Shown piece after piece: positions 53,208-61,827 of a DNA stretch of 64,000 nucleotides. Numbering within the stretch: position 1 is the first letter of the stretch; each line of letters opens with the position of its first letter. The notes under the pieces are model-generated. The model saw nothing but the letters and a program-made list of their open reading frames with translations, searched no databases and was not told the origin of the DNA. Location: the NCBI GenBank assembly GCA_038212215.1, contig JBBQUT010000012.1, positions 38,372 to 102,371 on the forward strand, in the 5' to 3' direction. Made by a program: the position numbers and the translations under genes. The DNA is from JALZAI01 sp038212215 (GTDB lineage Bacteria > Actinomycetota > Actinomycetes > Mycobacteriales > Jatrophihabitantaceae).

Positions 53208-54773
53208 ATGACATCTCTACATTCCGACCACGATGAACTCGCGAGCTTCGGCTACAAACAGGAGCTCGACCGCTCGCTCGGTAAATTCTCCACATTCGCC
53301 GCCGGGTTCAGTTACCTGTCGATCCTGACCGGCATCTTCCAACTTTTCGGTTTCGGCTTCCTTTTCGGCGGACCCGCTTTCTGGTGGACCTTCCCGATCG
53401 TGTTTGTCGGACAGTTCCTCGTTGCCATGTGCTTCGCCGAGATGGCGGGTCAGTTTCCGCTGGCTGGCAGCGTTTACCAGTGGTCCAAGCAGATCGCCCG
53501 CCCGCTGACGTCTTGGATGGCAGGGTGGATCATCTTGATCGGAGCGATCGTGACGGTCGCCGCCGTCGCAGTCGCCTACCAGGTGATCCTCCCGCAGATT
53601 TCGGACAAGTTCCAGATCGTTGGCACGAATGCGGACATCGGCCTCTACACCACTCCGGGCGGCGCGAAGAATGCCGTCGTGCTTGCATTGTTGCTCGTCA
53701 TCTTCACGACCGTCATCAACATGATCGGCGTCAAACTAATGGCGATGATCAACAATGTCGGCGTCATGGTCGAATTGGTCGGCGCCACGCTGCTCGTCAT
53801 CTTCCTTGCCTTCCACATCAAGCGGGGACCCGGTGTTGTCATGCACACCATTGGCACGGGCGACGGCCGAAGTTGGGGTTACTTCGGCGCCTTTCTCATC
53901 GCCTCGCTGACGAGTGCCTACATCTTCTACGGCTTCGACACCGCCGGTTCGCTGGCCGAGGAGACCAACAACCCGCGCAAGTACGCGCCGGGCGGAATCT
54001 TGCGCGCTGTCCTCGCCGCTGCCGTGCTCGGCGCTGCGCTGATGCTGGTCGCAATGATGGCGGCGCCGGACATTTTCAGCGCCAAGCAGATCGCGGCGAT
54101 TGATGCCGGCGGGTTGCCCTACATTGTTAAAACCGTGCTCGGCAGCACACTCGGCAACATTTTCCTGCTCTGTTCGGCAATCGCGATCACCGTGTGCGCC
54201 CTCGCCGTGCATACGGCGGGCATCCGGATCATGTTCACGATGGCCCGCGACGGCCGGCTCCCGTTCGGCTCGTCCGTGGCTCGTGTTTCTGGCAAGTCGC
54301 GGACGCCGATCGTGCCGGCCATCGTCATAGGTGCGCTCACAATCGTCCTGCTGCTCGTCAACATAGGCAATCAGCGGGTCTTCCTGGTGCTGACTTCGGT
54401 CGCGATCATCATGTTCTACCTCGCCTACATGTGCGTGACGGTGCCACTGTTGATCAAGCGCGTGCGTGGGGAGTGGCCCCGTGCGAACCACGGACCGTAT
54501 TTCTCGATGCACGGCGCGGGTCTCGCCGTCAACGTGGTGGCTGTCATTTTCCAGACGCTGGTCGTGATCAACCTGGCGTGGCCGCGTCCCGATGTGTACG
54601 GCGCCGACCACTGGTACTTCCAGTGGGGCGCCTTCGTGTTCGTGGGAGGTGTCATCGGCCTCGGTGCCGTGTACTACTTCACCACGCAGCACGGCCGGGT
54701 GAGTGAGGTGCTGGCCGAGCACCGGGCGTTGCCGGCGGACAACAACGTCGGAGCGAAGGCGCCTTCCGCCTGA
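53208..54773 (+). CDS. APC-family permease linked to betaine synthesis
   Basis: 521 residues with about twelve membrane spans, amino acid-polyamine-organocation superfamily. FGYKQELDRSLGKFSTFAAGF at the N-terminus, AEMAGQFPLAGSVYQWSKQ in helix 2-3, and FYGFDTAGSLAEETNNPRKYAPGG in the consensus helix 6-7 loop. AGGGG lies 6 nt before the ATG. Position after betAB suggests uptake of choline or a related amine or amino acid, by inference only. A hairpin terminator follows. Confidence 0.9.
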   Translation: MTSLHSDHDELASFGYKQELDRSLGKFSTFAAGFSYLSILTGIFQLFGFGFLFGGPAFWWTFPIVFVGQFLVAMCFAEMAGQFPLAGSVYQWSKQIARPLTSWMAGWIILIGAIVTVAAVAVAYQVILPQISDKFQIVGTNADIGLYTTPGGAKNAVVLALLLVIFTTVINMIGVKLMAMINNVGVMVELVGATLLVIFLAFHIKRGPGVVMHTIGTGDGRSWGYFGAFLIASLTSAYIFYGFDTAGSLAEETNNPRKYAPGGILRAVLAAAVLGAALMLVAMMAAPDIFSAKQIAAIDAGGLPYIVKTVLGSTLGNIFLLCSAIAITVCALAVHTAGIRIMFTMARDGRLPFGSSVARVSGKSRTPIVPAIVIGALTIVLLLVNIGNQRVFLVLTSVAIIMFYLAYMCVTVPLLIKRVRGEWPRANHGPYFSMHGAGLAVNVVAVIFQTLVVINLAWPRPDVYGADHWYFQWGAFVFVGGVIGLGAVYYFTTQHGRVSEVLAEHRALPADNNVGAKAPSA

Positions 54774-54780
54774 TTTGATG

Positions 54781-54813
54781 CCGCCGCGCCTGTTCCATGG
54801 GTAGGCGCGGCGG
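54781..54813. terminator. 11-bp stem-loop between convergent genes
   Basis: CCGCCGCGCCT and AGGCGCGGCGG pair exactly around an 11-nt loop. It lies between the APC gene and the small membrane protein and could serve both strands. Confidence 0.75.
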
Positions 54814-54822
54814 GGGTGGAGA

Positions 54823-55023
54823 TCAGCGCCGATTGCGGTGGCGATTCCTGCCGCCGGACTTATTGCTCAGCGAGCCCGTCCCGACGGCGTAGAACAGACC
54901 GAGTAGCAGTGCGCCGATGATCGTCACGGTCACCGCCGCCGCGCCCGGCAATATCAGGAATGCCGCGATCACGACGATGCCGTAGACCATCGGCGCGAAC
55001 CGGCGCGTTCGTTGCATATCCAT
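54823..55023 (-). CDS. Small membrane protein
   Basis: 66 residues from ATG 55023, which has GGAGAG 6 nt in front. A cytoplasmic basic start (MDMQRTRRFAP), then two closely spaced hydrophobic segments (about 12-30 and 31-46), and a strongly basic C-terminus (GGRNRHRNRR). No family identified. A longer frame reading from 55293 is not used. Confidence 0.65.
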   Translation of the reverse strand: MDMQRTRRFAPMVYGIVVIAAFLILPGAAAVTVTIIGALLLGLFYAVGTGSLSNKSGGRNRHRNRR

Positions 55024-55236
55024 AACAAGCTCTCCATCTGTCGGGGCATGGGTGGCACAAACTGGCCGCGCCCGAACATAGCGTGCCCGCACGCAGCGGT
55101 GATGCGAGTCACTGCGAATTGGCAGGTGGATGCGGGCATACCAGAGACGTCCGCGCGGTTGCCAGGTGAACACGGACACCTGCGCGGGCCTACCGGACCG
55201 GGGCCCGCCAACATGAAAAAAAGGACTTGAGAATCC

Positions 55237-55686
55237 ATGACTGCCAGCACCACATCGTCCACGCGCCAGGACGTACTGACGGCGCGGTTGCACGAGCTGT
55301 ACGCCGAGCGCGAGCAGGCGCGCCGCGAGCTGGTCAGTGACAGCTCCGGCGATGCGGCCGATCGCGCCACGAACGTCGACGCGAACGTCCGCTTCGCAAT
55401 GCTGCAGCAGCGCATTGCTGACCTCGAGGTGGAGCTGAGCGTCGGGGAACTGCCGCGCAGCGGCGGGAGCGGCGTGAGCGTAGGGGACGTCGTCACCGTC
55501 GACTTCGGTGACGGACCCGAGACCTTCCTGTACGCGTCGGTCGAGCAGGCCGTTGGCGGTCTCGAGGTCATCACGCCCGGCAGTCCGTTCGGCAAGGCGT
55601 TGCGTGGTGCGGCATCCGGCTCCACCGTGACCTATACGACTGCGGCTCGGCGGAGCATGACAGTCACTGTCGTGGCAGTCAGCTGA
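55237..55686 (+). CDS. GreA/GreB-family transcription factor
   Basis: 149 residues. N-terminal coiled coil (about 8-70: LTARLHELYAEREQARREL, ANVRFAMLQQRIADLEVEL) and a C-terminal FKBP-like domain (SVGDVVTVDFGDGPETF, then ITPGSPFGKALRGAASGSTVTY). This is the architecture of the Gre secondary-channel factors that stimulate RNA cleavage in backtracked polymerase, but it is shorter than GreA. It belongs to an actinobacterial subgroup whose exact role is not settled. Divergent from the small membrane protein with a 213-bp gap that shows no gene. Confidence 0.82.
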   Translation: MTASTTSSTRQDVLTARLHELYAEREQARRELVSDSSGDAADRATNVDANVRFAMLQQRIADLEVELSVGELPRSGGSGVSVGDVVTVDFGDGPETFLYASVEQAVGGLEVITPGSPFGKALRGAASGSTVTYTTAARRSMTVTVVAVS

Positions 55687-55851
55687 CTGCCCCGGCTCAG
55701 ACTTTTCACAGCTGGGCCACGACGCGCTCCTACCTCATCTTGGGCTCGACTTGATCCTGGGATGAGGCACCCATGACGACGGTCGGTTCATGCTCGATGG
55801 GCATCGTGCACCGACGCAGTTTGTGGCGTCGGATATCCGAGGAGCTATCGC

Positions 55852-56319
55852 ATGAAACACCTCTTGTCCACCGTTGGCATCAAGATCGCCCTGGTCGGCG
55901 CCGGGCTGGCCGTCGGGGTGATCGGCGCGAGCGCGATCGGGGCAGGGGCGCAAACCACCTCTGGGTCCCCGTCGAGTCCGGCCTCGACCGCAGCGCCTTC
56001 CAGCCCTGACCGCGCCGGCGAAGGGCCGGGACGCGGCTTCGACGGCGACCATGACGGCCCGCTGGGCGACCCGCGAGGCGACCACAGGGGGCCCAGACCC
56101 GTTCGCGGCGACGAGAAGGCGCTGAGCGCTTCTACCGCGGCCACCCTGAAGGCGGCGGCCCTGAAGGCCGTGCCTGGGGGCACCGTCTATCGAGTGGAAA
56201 CCGACTCCGGTGACGCTGCCTACGAGGTCCATATGACCAAGGCGGGCGGCACCGAGGTGACAGTCAAGTTCACCAAGGCGTTGAAACTCATAAAGGTCGA
56301 AGCGGGCATGGGTCGCTAA
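55852..56319 (+). CDS. Exported PepSY-domain protein
   Basis: 155 residues. GAGGAG 7 nt before ATG. N-terminal signal/anchor (ALVGAGLAVGVIGASAIGAGA, split from residue 13), then a Gly/Asp/Pro-rich, low-complexity stretch (about 35-88). The PepSY-like domain follows (about 95-155), with AALKAVPGGTVYRVETDSGD and YEVHMTKAGGTEVTVKF. PepSY domains are associated with protease inhibition or metal handling at the cell surface; the specific role here is unknown. A strong hairpin ends it, so it is a one-gene unit. Confidence 0.82.
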   Translation: MKHLLSTVGIKIALVGAGLAVGVIGASAIGAGAQTTSGSPSSPASTAAPSSPDRAGEGPGRGFDGDHDGPLGDPRGDHRGPRPVRGDEKALSASTAATLKAAALKAVPGGTVYRVETDSGDAAYEVHMTKAGGTEVTVKFTKALKLIKVEAGMGR

Positions 56320-56323
56320 AACT

Positions 56324-56350
56324 CGACCCACCCTGAGCTTGGGTGGGTCG
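56324..56350 (+). terminator. 10-bp stem, 7-nt loop terminator
   Basis: CGACCCACCC and GGGTGGGTCG pair exactly, 5 nt after the PepSY gene stop; preceded by AAAA. Confidence 0.8.
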
Positions 56351-56397
56351 GAAACGGACCAGGACCGCGCGCTGCACGCAGTGCTTGCGGCGACGAC

Positions 56398-56403
56398 TAC
56401 GGT
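56398..56403 (+). promoter_or_regulatory. Predicted leaderless -10 element of the formamidase-like gene
   Basis: TACGGT, 7 nt, then ATG 56411; no Shine-Dalgarno sequence. Confidence 0.55.
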
Positions 56404-56410
56404 CTAACAG

Positions 56411-57526
56411 ATGCCGAGCCAACAGCCGATCGCACAAGCTACAGCGAGGACCGACGTCGAGGGAACCGCGTACGTCGGCCCGCAGCGTGGCCGGTTCACG
56501 ACCCGGCACACAGCCGGAGTGGACGTCGTCGAGTTCACGCCCACATTTGAGCAGTACGCGTTCACTTTCGGCGGCGTCGCGCCGGTGCGCCGCATCGCCC
56601 CCGGTACGGTGCTGCGGCTCTGGTCCGACGACGCGTTCTGCAGCGCGCTGCGCAGCACCGCAGACCTGTCCAGCGAAAGGGTCGATCTGCGCTATGTGAA
56701 TCCGCAGACCGGTCCTTTCTACGTCGAGGGCGCCGAGCCCGGCGACGCGTTGGCCCTCCATCTGGTGAGCTTGGAACCCGCACGCGACTGGGGCGCGTCT
56801 GCGGCCATCCCCTTCTTCGGTGGTCTCACGAGTACCGACCGCACGGCGATGCTGCAGGCGGCACTGCCCGACACGACCTGGATTTATCATCTGGACGCCG
56901 CGAAGCGCACCGTCGAGTTCGCGGCCCGGCACAGTGATCTCCGCATCGAACTGCCGCTGGAGCCGATGCTCGGTACCGTCGGTGTCGCCCCGGCCGGTAA
57001 CGAGGTGCGCAGCTCGCTCGTCCCGGACAGGTTCGGCGGCAACATGGACACCCCGCAGATGCGCGCCGGAGTTACCTGCTACCTCAGCGTCAACGTCGAA
57101 GGTGCGTTGTTCTCGATCGGTGACGGGCACTACCGCCAGGGCGAGGGCGAATCGTGTGGGACGGCCGTCGAGGGCGCGATGATCTCGACCTTGATCGTCG
57201 AGTTGGTCAAAGGTGGCGCGCCCGGTTGGCCTCGCCTCGAGGACGACGAACACTGGATCACCATCGGCTCCACCAGGCCGCTGGAAGACGCCTGGCGGGT
57301 GTCACAGGTCGAGATGATCGCGTGGCTCATCGAGTTGTTCGGGCTGCACAGCATGGACGCCTACCAGCTGCTGTCGCAAATCTCGGAGGTTCCGCTGGCC
57401 AACGTGGTCGACGCCAACTACAGCGTCGTGTCCAAAGCACGCAAATCACTGCTGCCGAAGGCCGAGGCGTTCGACGGTCTGCATAAGGATCTTCGAGCGC
57501 GCGCAGCGCACCTGTTAGCTGGCTGA
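56411..57526 (+). CDS. Acetamidase/formamidase-family protein
   Basis: 371 residues of FmdA/AmdA type. Characteristic: a GDALALHLVSLEP block near residue 115, the PLEPMLGTVGVAPAG turn, FGGNMDTPQMRAGVTCYLSV, and IGDGHYRQGEGESCGTAVEG with the Glu/Gly/Cys pattern of the family. It probably hydrolyses a small amide, releasing ammonia. It is followed 30 bp later by an SDR gene with its own ribosome-binding site; the two may act on related metabolites. Confidence 0.88.
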   Translation: MPSQQPIAQATARTDVEGTAYVGPQRGRFTTRHTAGVDVVEFTPTFEQYAFTFGGVAPVRRIAPGTVLRLWSDDAFCSALRSTADLSSERVDLRYVNPQTGPFYVEGAEPGDALALHLVSLEPARDWGASAAIPFFGGLTSTDRTAMLQAALPDTTWIYHLDAAKRTVEFAARHSDLRIELPLEPMLGTVGVAPAGNEVRSSLVPDRFGGNMDTPQMRAGVTCYLSVNVEGALFSIGDGHYRQGEGESCGTAVEGAMISTLIVELVKGGAPGWPRLEDDEHWITIGSTRPLEDAWRVSQVEMIAWLIELFGLHSMDAYQLLSQISEVPLANVVDANYSVVSKARKSLLPKAEAFDGLHKDLRARAAHLLAG

Positions 57527-57556
57527 ATTCCCCGCATTCAAAGGAGATCAATCGTC

Positions 57557-58318
57557 ATGGATTTGCGACTCGCTGGGCTGCGTGCCCTCGTTACCGGCGG
57601 TACTCGGGGCATCGGCCGCGCGATCGTAGAAACCTTCGTCGCCGAGGGTGTCGACGTCGCATTCTGCGCCCGCGATGAGCATGCGGTGAAGGCCGCGCAG
57701 GACGAACTCGCAGCCGGCGGAACGCGGGTGTTCGGGTCGCCACTCGACGTTTCGGACGCCGCGGCGCTGACTGCCTGGGTCGATGCCGCAGCGGATCAGC
57801 TCGGCGGCATCGACATCGTCGTATCGAACGTCAGCGCGCTCGCGATCCCGGACACGCCGGAGAATTGGAATGCGTCCTTCGAGGTGGACCTGATGGGTGC
57901 GGTGCGGCTCGTGAACGCCGCGTTGCCCTACCTTCGCGCGAGCACCGCCGCGTCCATCGTCGCGGTGTCGAGCGTGTCCGGACGCGAGGTCGACTTTGCT
58001 GCCGGGCCGTACGGAACGATCAAGGCCGCGCTGATCCACTACGTTCAGGGCATCGCCAACCAACTCGCGAGTGACGGAATCAGGGCCAATTCCGTGTCGC
58101 CGGGCAACGTCTATTTCCCAGGCGGAGTGTGGGAGTCGATCGAGAAGGGAAACCCGGACTTCTTTGCGACAGCTGTAGCGCTGAATCCGACCAAGCGGAT
58201 GGCCACGCCGGAGGAAATCGCCCGCACCGTCGTCTTCGTCGCCAGCCCGGCGTCGAGCCGTACCAGCGGCGCCAACATCTTGGTGGACGGGGCGCTTTCT
58301 CGCGGCGTGCAATTCTGA
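57557..58318 (+). CDS. SDR-family oxidoreductase
   Basis: 253 residues, classical short-chain dehydrogenase/reductase. AAGGAG precedes the ATG. NAD(P)-binding TGGTRGIGRAIVETF; the NAG-like segment reads VSNVSALA; catalytic Ser in VSSVSGREV and Tyr-Lys in YGTIKAAL; C-terminal GANILVDGALSRG. Substrate unknown. Convergent with smpB. Confidence 0.92.
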   Translation: MDLRLAGLRALVTGGTRGIGRAIVETFVAEGVDVAFCARDEHAVKAAQDELAAGGTRVFGSPLDVSDAAALTAWVDAAADQLGGIDIVVSNVSALAIPDTPENWNASFEVDLMGAVRLVNAALPYLRASTAASIVAVSSVSGREVDFAAGPYGTIKAALIHYVQGIANQLASDGIRANSVSPGNVYFPGGVWESIEKGNPDFFATAVALNPTKRMATPEEIARTVVFVASPASSRTSGANILVDGALSRGVQF

Positions 58319-58372
58319 GTTTCGCGAATGCTCGTCGAGCACGGCGAAACAATCGAGGTAACCGACCGCGGG

Positions 58373-58855
58373 TCAGATCCGCACTCGGCCCTTGATGTGG
58401 TTGGACAGGCCGCGTTCGATCTCGCGCCGAGCGTCGCGCTCGGCGAGGTCGTGGCGCTTGTCCCACGTCTTCTTGCCCTTTACCAAGGCGAGTTCGACTT
58501 TCACCCGCCCGTCGCTGAAGTACATCGAGAGCGGCACTATCGACAGGCCGCTGTCACGCACCCGTAGCTCCCATTTCAGAATCTCGGATCGGTGCAAGAG
58601 CAGCTTGCGCTTGCGGCGGACGGCGTGATTCGTCCAGCTGCCCATGGCGTACTCGGCGATGTGCAGGTTGTACATCCACACCTCGTGATCATCAACCGTC
58701 GCGAATGCGTCGATCAGCGAGGCCCGCCCGAGCCGCAGACTCTTCACTTCGTTGCCCACCAACACGATGCCCGCCTCGACGGTGCCCAGCACCACGTAGA
58801 GATGCCGCGCCTTGCGATTGGTCGCAATCGCTCTCCGCCCGCGTTCCTTGCTCAC
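58373..58855 (-). CDS. smpB: SsrA-binding protein
   Basis: 160 residues. Binds tmRNA and brings it to stalled ribosomes for trans-translation. GTG 58855 is chosen because TACAGT sits 7 nt upstream. Typical sequence: IATNRKARHLYVVLGTVEAG, GNEVKSLRLGRASLIDAF, HIAEYAMGSWTNH, RKRKLLLHRSEI and the basic tail GKKTWDKRHDLAERDAR. The tail ends IKGRVRI. The usual ftsE-ftsX neighbours and ssrA are not next to it. Confidence 0.96.
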   Translation of the reverse strand: MSKERGRRAIATNRKARHLYVVLGTVEAGIVLVGNEVKSLRLGRASLIDAFATVDDHEVWMYNLHIAEYAMGSWTNHAVRRKRKLLLHRSEILKWELRVRDSGLSIVPLSMYFSDGRVKVELALVKGKKTWDKRHDLAERDARREIERGLSNHIKGRVRI

Positions 58856-58862
58856 CGTGCTG

Positions 58863-58868
58863 ACTGTA
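58863..58868 (-). promoter_or_regulatory. Predicted leaderless -10 element of smpB
   Basis: TACAGT on the minus strand, 7 nt before GTG 58855. Confidence 0.55.
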
Positions 58869-58928
58869 AAGGCGCGTCGAGATTGACAGCTCACGGACTG
58901 CGGATACGGATAGTGGTGAGATGGCGCA

Positions 58929-59150
58929 ATGAGTCTTCATGACGGTGACGTCGCAGATTTGGCCCGCGAGGCTGTGGACCAGAGGGACCCTCAGCTGCCG
59001 ATCCGCATTGACCCGCTCGGCCAGAACGATCCGTACCGGCTTGGCGCGCAAGCGTGGACGGTGACCGCAGGAGGCAGGACGAGCTACATCACCGCGTCGA
59101 TGACCTGGCACCAGGCGCTGGACAAGCTCATCGCAGACCTCGCCACATAA
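58929..59150 (+). CDS. Small hypothetical protein
   Basis: 73 residues, acidic, with an amphipathic C-terminal helix (SMTWHQALDKLIADLAT) after a predicted beta strand (AWTVTAGGRTSYITA). Codon bias is normal for this genome. No family recognised. Divergent from smpB. An overlapping ATG at 58921 opens only a three-codon frame that would end within this start. Confidence 0.5.
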   Translation: MSLHDGDVADLAREAVDQRDPQLPIRIDPLGQNDPYRLGAQAWTVTAGGRTSYITASMTWHQALDKLIADLAT

Positions 59151-59186
59151 GTCACGCCTTCGCGACGATTCCGTTCGTGCCGCGGT

Positions 59187-60155
59187 TCATAGCGCGCGGC
59201 TTTCGACACAGGACGCGGCGATCGCCTGCAGGTGGCGCACATCCGTACCGCAGCACCCGCCGAGAATCGTCAGCCCCTGCGCGGCGGTGCGCAGCTCGCG
59301 GTATTGCCGGCCCAGTTCGTCGGGGTCACCGTCGTCCAGGTCGGCGGACTCGTCCAACTCGGCGTGGGAGCGGCGCGACGCATTGGCGCGCAGGGCGCGC
59401 AGCCGCGACATCCACGCCGCGCCCGGCTCCAGCGCTGGACGAATGTGGTCGGGATGCGCGCAGTTGATTCCGAAGTAGGCCGCCGCCTGGTCGGTGACCT
59501 CGTCCACGGCTGCGATGGCGTCGCGCAGCGTCGTCCCGTCCGGCAGCCGTCCGTCGGTCTCGAGCGTGAACGACACCGCGGCCGGCACGCCGGTATCGAC
59601 GGCAGCCTGGACGATGCCGACTCCCTCGGCCGGATAGGTGAGCGTCAGCGCCGACACCATCTCTGCCCCGCCTGCGTACAGCGCCTCGATCTGATGGCGG
59701 TGGTATTCGCGGGCCTCGTCGGCGCGCATCTGGGTGGCCGGACGATAGCCGTCCTCGCGCGGGCCGAGGCAGCCACTTATCACCGCTGGAAGCCCGGCTG
59801 CAGTGACCGTCTCGGCCAGTCCCCTCAGCATGGCGACGGCGTCGCGATTTACCGCGACGAGGGCGTCCGGGCGGTATCCCACCCGCTCACCCCAGTCGCG
59901 ATTCGCGCGCCAGGTCGCAGTCTCGAAGATGAATCCGACATGCTTATCCACGGCGATGGCCGAATGCGCGCGGAAATACCGCTCCAGCGTCTCGCGGCCG
60001 CGCGGATCAGCGAGCAGCGGGAACGCCGCAAACTCTGGCAAGTCAATGCCATGGTGAAAGATCAGGTCAGTCTCCAGGCCGGTATCGCACAGGAATACCT
60101 CGTCGGCGAGTTGCGGTAATCGGACGCGCGCGGGGCCCGTGCCGCTGGCAACCAT
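59187..60155 (-). CDS. Homocysteine S-methyltransferase family protein
   Basis: 322 residues from ATG 60155. Zn-dependent transfer of a methyl group to homocysteine, forming methionine, probably from S-methylmethionine or betaine-type donors. The zinc ligands are the Cys of GINCAHP and the CC pair in GGCCGTDVRHL. The N-terminus has the usual DTGLETDLIFHHGIDLPEF. The nearby betaine genes make a betaine-dependent reaction worth considering, but the sequence resembles the MmuM-like/Hcy-binding domain group and does not settle the donor. Confidence 0.9.
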   Translation of the reverse strand: MVASGTGPARVRLPQLADEVFLCDTGLETDLIFHHGIDLPEFAAFPLLADPRGRETLERYFRAHSAIAVDKHVGFIFETATWRANRDWGERVGYRPDALVAVNRDAVAMLRGLAETVTAAGLPAVISGCLGPREDGYRPATQMRADEAREYHRHQIEALYAGGAEMVSALTLTYPAEGVGIVQAAVDTGVPAAVSFTLETDGRLPDGTTLRDAIAAVDEVTDQAAAYFGINCAHPDHIRPALEPGAAWMSRLRALRANASRRSHAELDESADLDDGDPDELGRQYRELRTAAQGLTILGGCCGTDVRHLQAIAASCVESRAL

Positions 60156-60163
60156 GACGACAC

Positions 60164-60169
60164 ACGGTA
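60164..60169 (-). promoter_or_regulatory. Predicted leaderless -10 element of the homocysteine methyltransferase
   Basis: TACCGT on the minus strand, 8 nt before ATG 60155. Confidence 0.45.
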
Positions 60170-60332
60170 CCCGTCCGCGCACCCAAATGACTCGCTGCGG
60201 CGAGTTCCGGAGACGCGACGTTGACGGAAACTAACTCTTCATTCGCGTCGCGGTGACAACAGTGAAGGCGGCGATGACGCGGCCGACTCGAGCAACCCTT
60301 CGAGTCGGCTGGTGTGCTCCGCCTCGGCGCTC

Positions 60333-60554
60333 TCAGTTGTTGCGCGCGGCGCGGGCGGCGCTGCGCAGTGATAGCGCCAGCGTGATCAGCACGGCGAGGG
60401 GCACGATCCACCAGGCCGGGAAGGACGTGGTGGCGACCGCGGCGGTGGCGGCGAAGGCGATCACGATGGCGGCCGCGATACGCCAGTCGTCGCCGACGAT
60501 GAAGTCCCACCAGAACGCGGCGAAGCCGCGCAGCGCCACGGCGACCCGCGTCAT
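60333..60554 (-). CDS. Small membrane protein linked to the FTR1-like gene
   Basis: 73 residues with two hydrophobic segments (about 26-45 and 48-62) and a basic C-terminus. The start overlaps the stop of the upstream membrane protein (ATGA), so it is cotranslated with it and may be its partner. Family not recognised. Confidence 0.7.
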   Translation of the reverse strand: MTRVAVALRGFAAFWWDFIVGDDWRIAAAIVIAFAATAAVATTSFPAWWIVPLAVLITLALSLRSAARAARNN

Positions 60555-61339
60555 CGGGTGCTTCCTGAGGTTGCCTCAGTCGCCCGGGTCGGGTCGGTGC
60601 GCGATCGGGCCGTCTGCCTGTTGTGCACGCGGCGCAGGTGCCAGACCGCGGCGAGGGCGAATGCGAGCACCGCGCCGATGATGGGCAGCAAGGCCACATC
60701 GCTACCGGGCCAGTGCCCGTCGGCGCCTTCGACGCCCCAAAACGTTCCGAACGCAGTCAGCAGGACCCCGACGGCGAACTTGAGGGTGTTCTCGGGGACG
60801 CGGGCCAGCGGGGCACGCAGGGCCAGCCCGGCAACGGCCACCAGGATCACCGCGGCTGCTGCGCCGACGGTGGCCAGCGGGATGCTGTGCTGGTTCGCGC
60901 CGAAGCTCAGCACGATGAACACCACCTCGAGCCCTTCCAGCAATACCCCCTTGAACGCGAGGGTGAAGGCATAGGAGTCGCCGAAGATGCCGCCGGGGCG
61001 GGCATGTTCAGCCGCGGCAAGCTGCCGCTGGTAGATCGCGTCCTCATCGTGCAGGCCCTTGAACCCCGACGCGCGCAGGATCGCCTTCCGCAGCCAGCCG
61101 AGCCCGAAGACGAGCAACAGGCCACCGACGACCAGGCGCAGCGCGTTGATGGGGATCACGGTCAGCGCCGGCCCGAGCGCCGCGACCAGCGCGGCGAGCA
61201 CGATCAGCCCTGCGGCCACCCCGCGCATCGTTGCGTGCCAGCCGCGGGTCACCCCCACGGCGAGCACGATCGTCAACGCCTCGACCGACTCCACCACGCA
61301 GGCCGCGAACACCGCCAGAACCAGCAATGTTGTGTGCAT
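60551..61339 (-). CDS. Multi-pass membrane protein, COG4280/FTR1-like
   Basis: 262 residues with about seven hydrophobic segments. GGGAG lies about 7 nt before ATG 61339. Two internally similar ExxE motifs, VESVEALTIVLAVG (helix 1) and LLEGLEVVFIVLSFG (middle), recall the REGLE iron-binding helices of FTR1 permeases and the repeated motif of UPF0016-type cation transporters. Metal ion transport is plausible, not established. Forms a two-gene unit with the small membrane protein. Confidence 0.75.
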   Translation of the reverse strand: MHTTLLVLAVFAACVVESVEALTIVLAVGVTRGWHATMRGVAAGLIVLAALVAALGPALTVIPINALRLVVGGLLLVFGLGWLRKAILRASGFKGLHDEDAIYQRQLAAAEHARPGGIFGDSYAFTLAFKGVLLEGLEVVFIVLSFGANQHSIPLATVGAAAAVILVAVAGLALRAPLARVPENTLKFAVGVLLTAFGTFWGVEGADGHWPGSDVALLPIIGAVLAFALAAVWHLRRVHNRQTARSRTDPTRATEATSGSTR

Positions 61340-61827
61340 CAGCGATCTCCCGATTCAAACGCCGAGCGTATCTCGCCGTAGCTGAGCGGACACGCGGTTG
61401 CCGACCCTACGCTGACAGGGTCTTAGTACCTGACTAGTCGGACCGCGGTGCTTTTCCCCGAACCGGCAGTTCCGGATATCGTGCAAACGAGGCTGAGAAT
61501 CGCAGTCGGTCCGGACGGGTTCGGCCGCCACGCTGCCGGGCCTTCGAGCACGATGCTTCCTGCCGGCACCCCTGGCATTTGCGCTAGCTGGAGCCGTCAT
61601 GATCGAACTCAGCCATGTGACGCATCGCGACGAATCCTCCTGCCTCGCACTCCACGGCATTGGCAGTTGCCGTTGCGTGGCCGGTCAATGAATGCCTCGG
61701 AGGCTGCCCCGATTCGGCCGCCGACACACCGGCCCGGGTCTGGTTCTTACGCCACCTCGCGGCCGTCGCGGCTCCTCGCCTCGGGCGGGATCGCCAGCAC
61801 CAAACCCCAACCCCGAAAGCAGGAACT
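61340..61827. other. 488-bp intergenic region without a supported gene
   Basis: Between the divergent FTR1-like and Rieske genes. A frame open from 61660 continues into the Rieske gene but is not family-like before 61828. A GGGTCTTAGTACC string at 61418-61430 resembles half of the motif at 36205 but is not a good palindrome. Confidence 0.6.

Noticed and set aside
56288..57253. 321-codon minus-strand frame opposite the formamidase-family gene
   Set aside because: Shadow of a plus-strand gene with clear family motifs.
61416..61433. Second DosR-like box (CAGGGTCTTAGTACCTGA)
   Set aside because: Only one half matches; the second half is AGTACC rather than GTCCC, so the palindrome is not kept.
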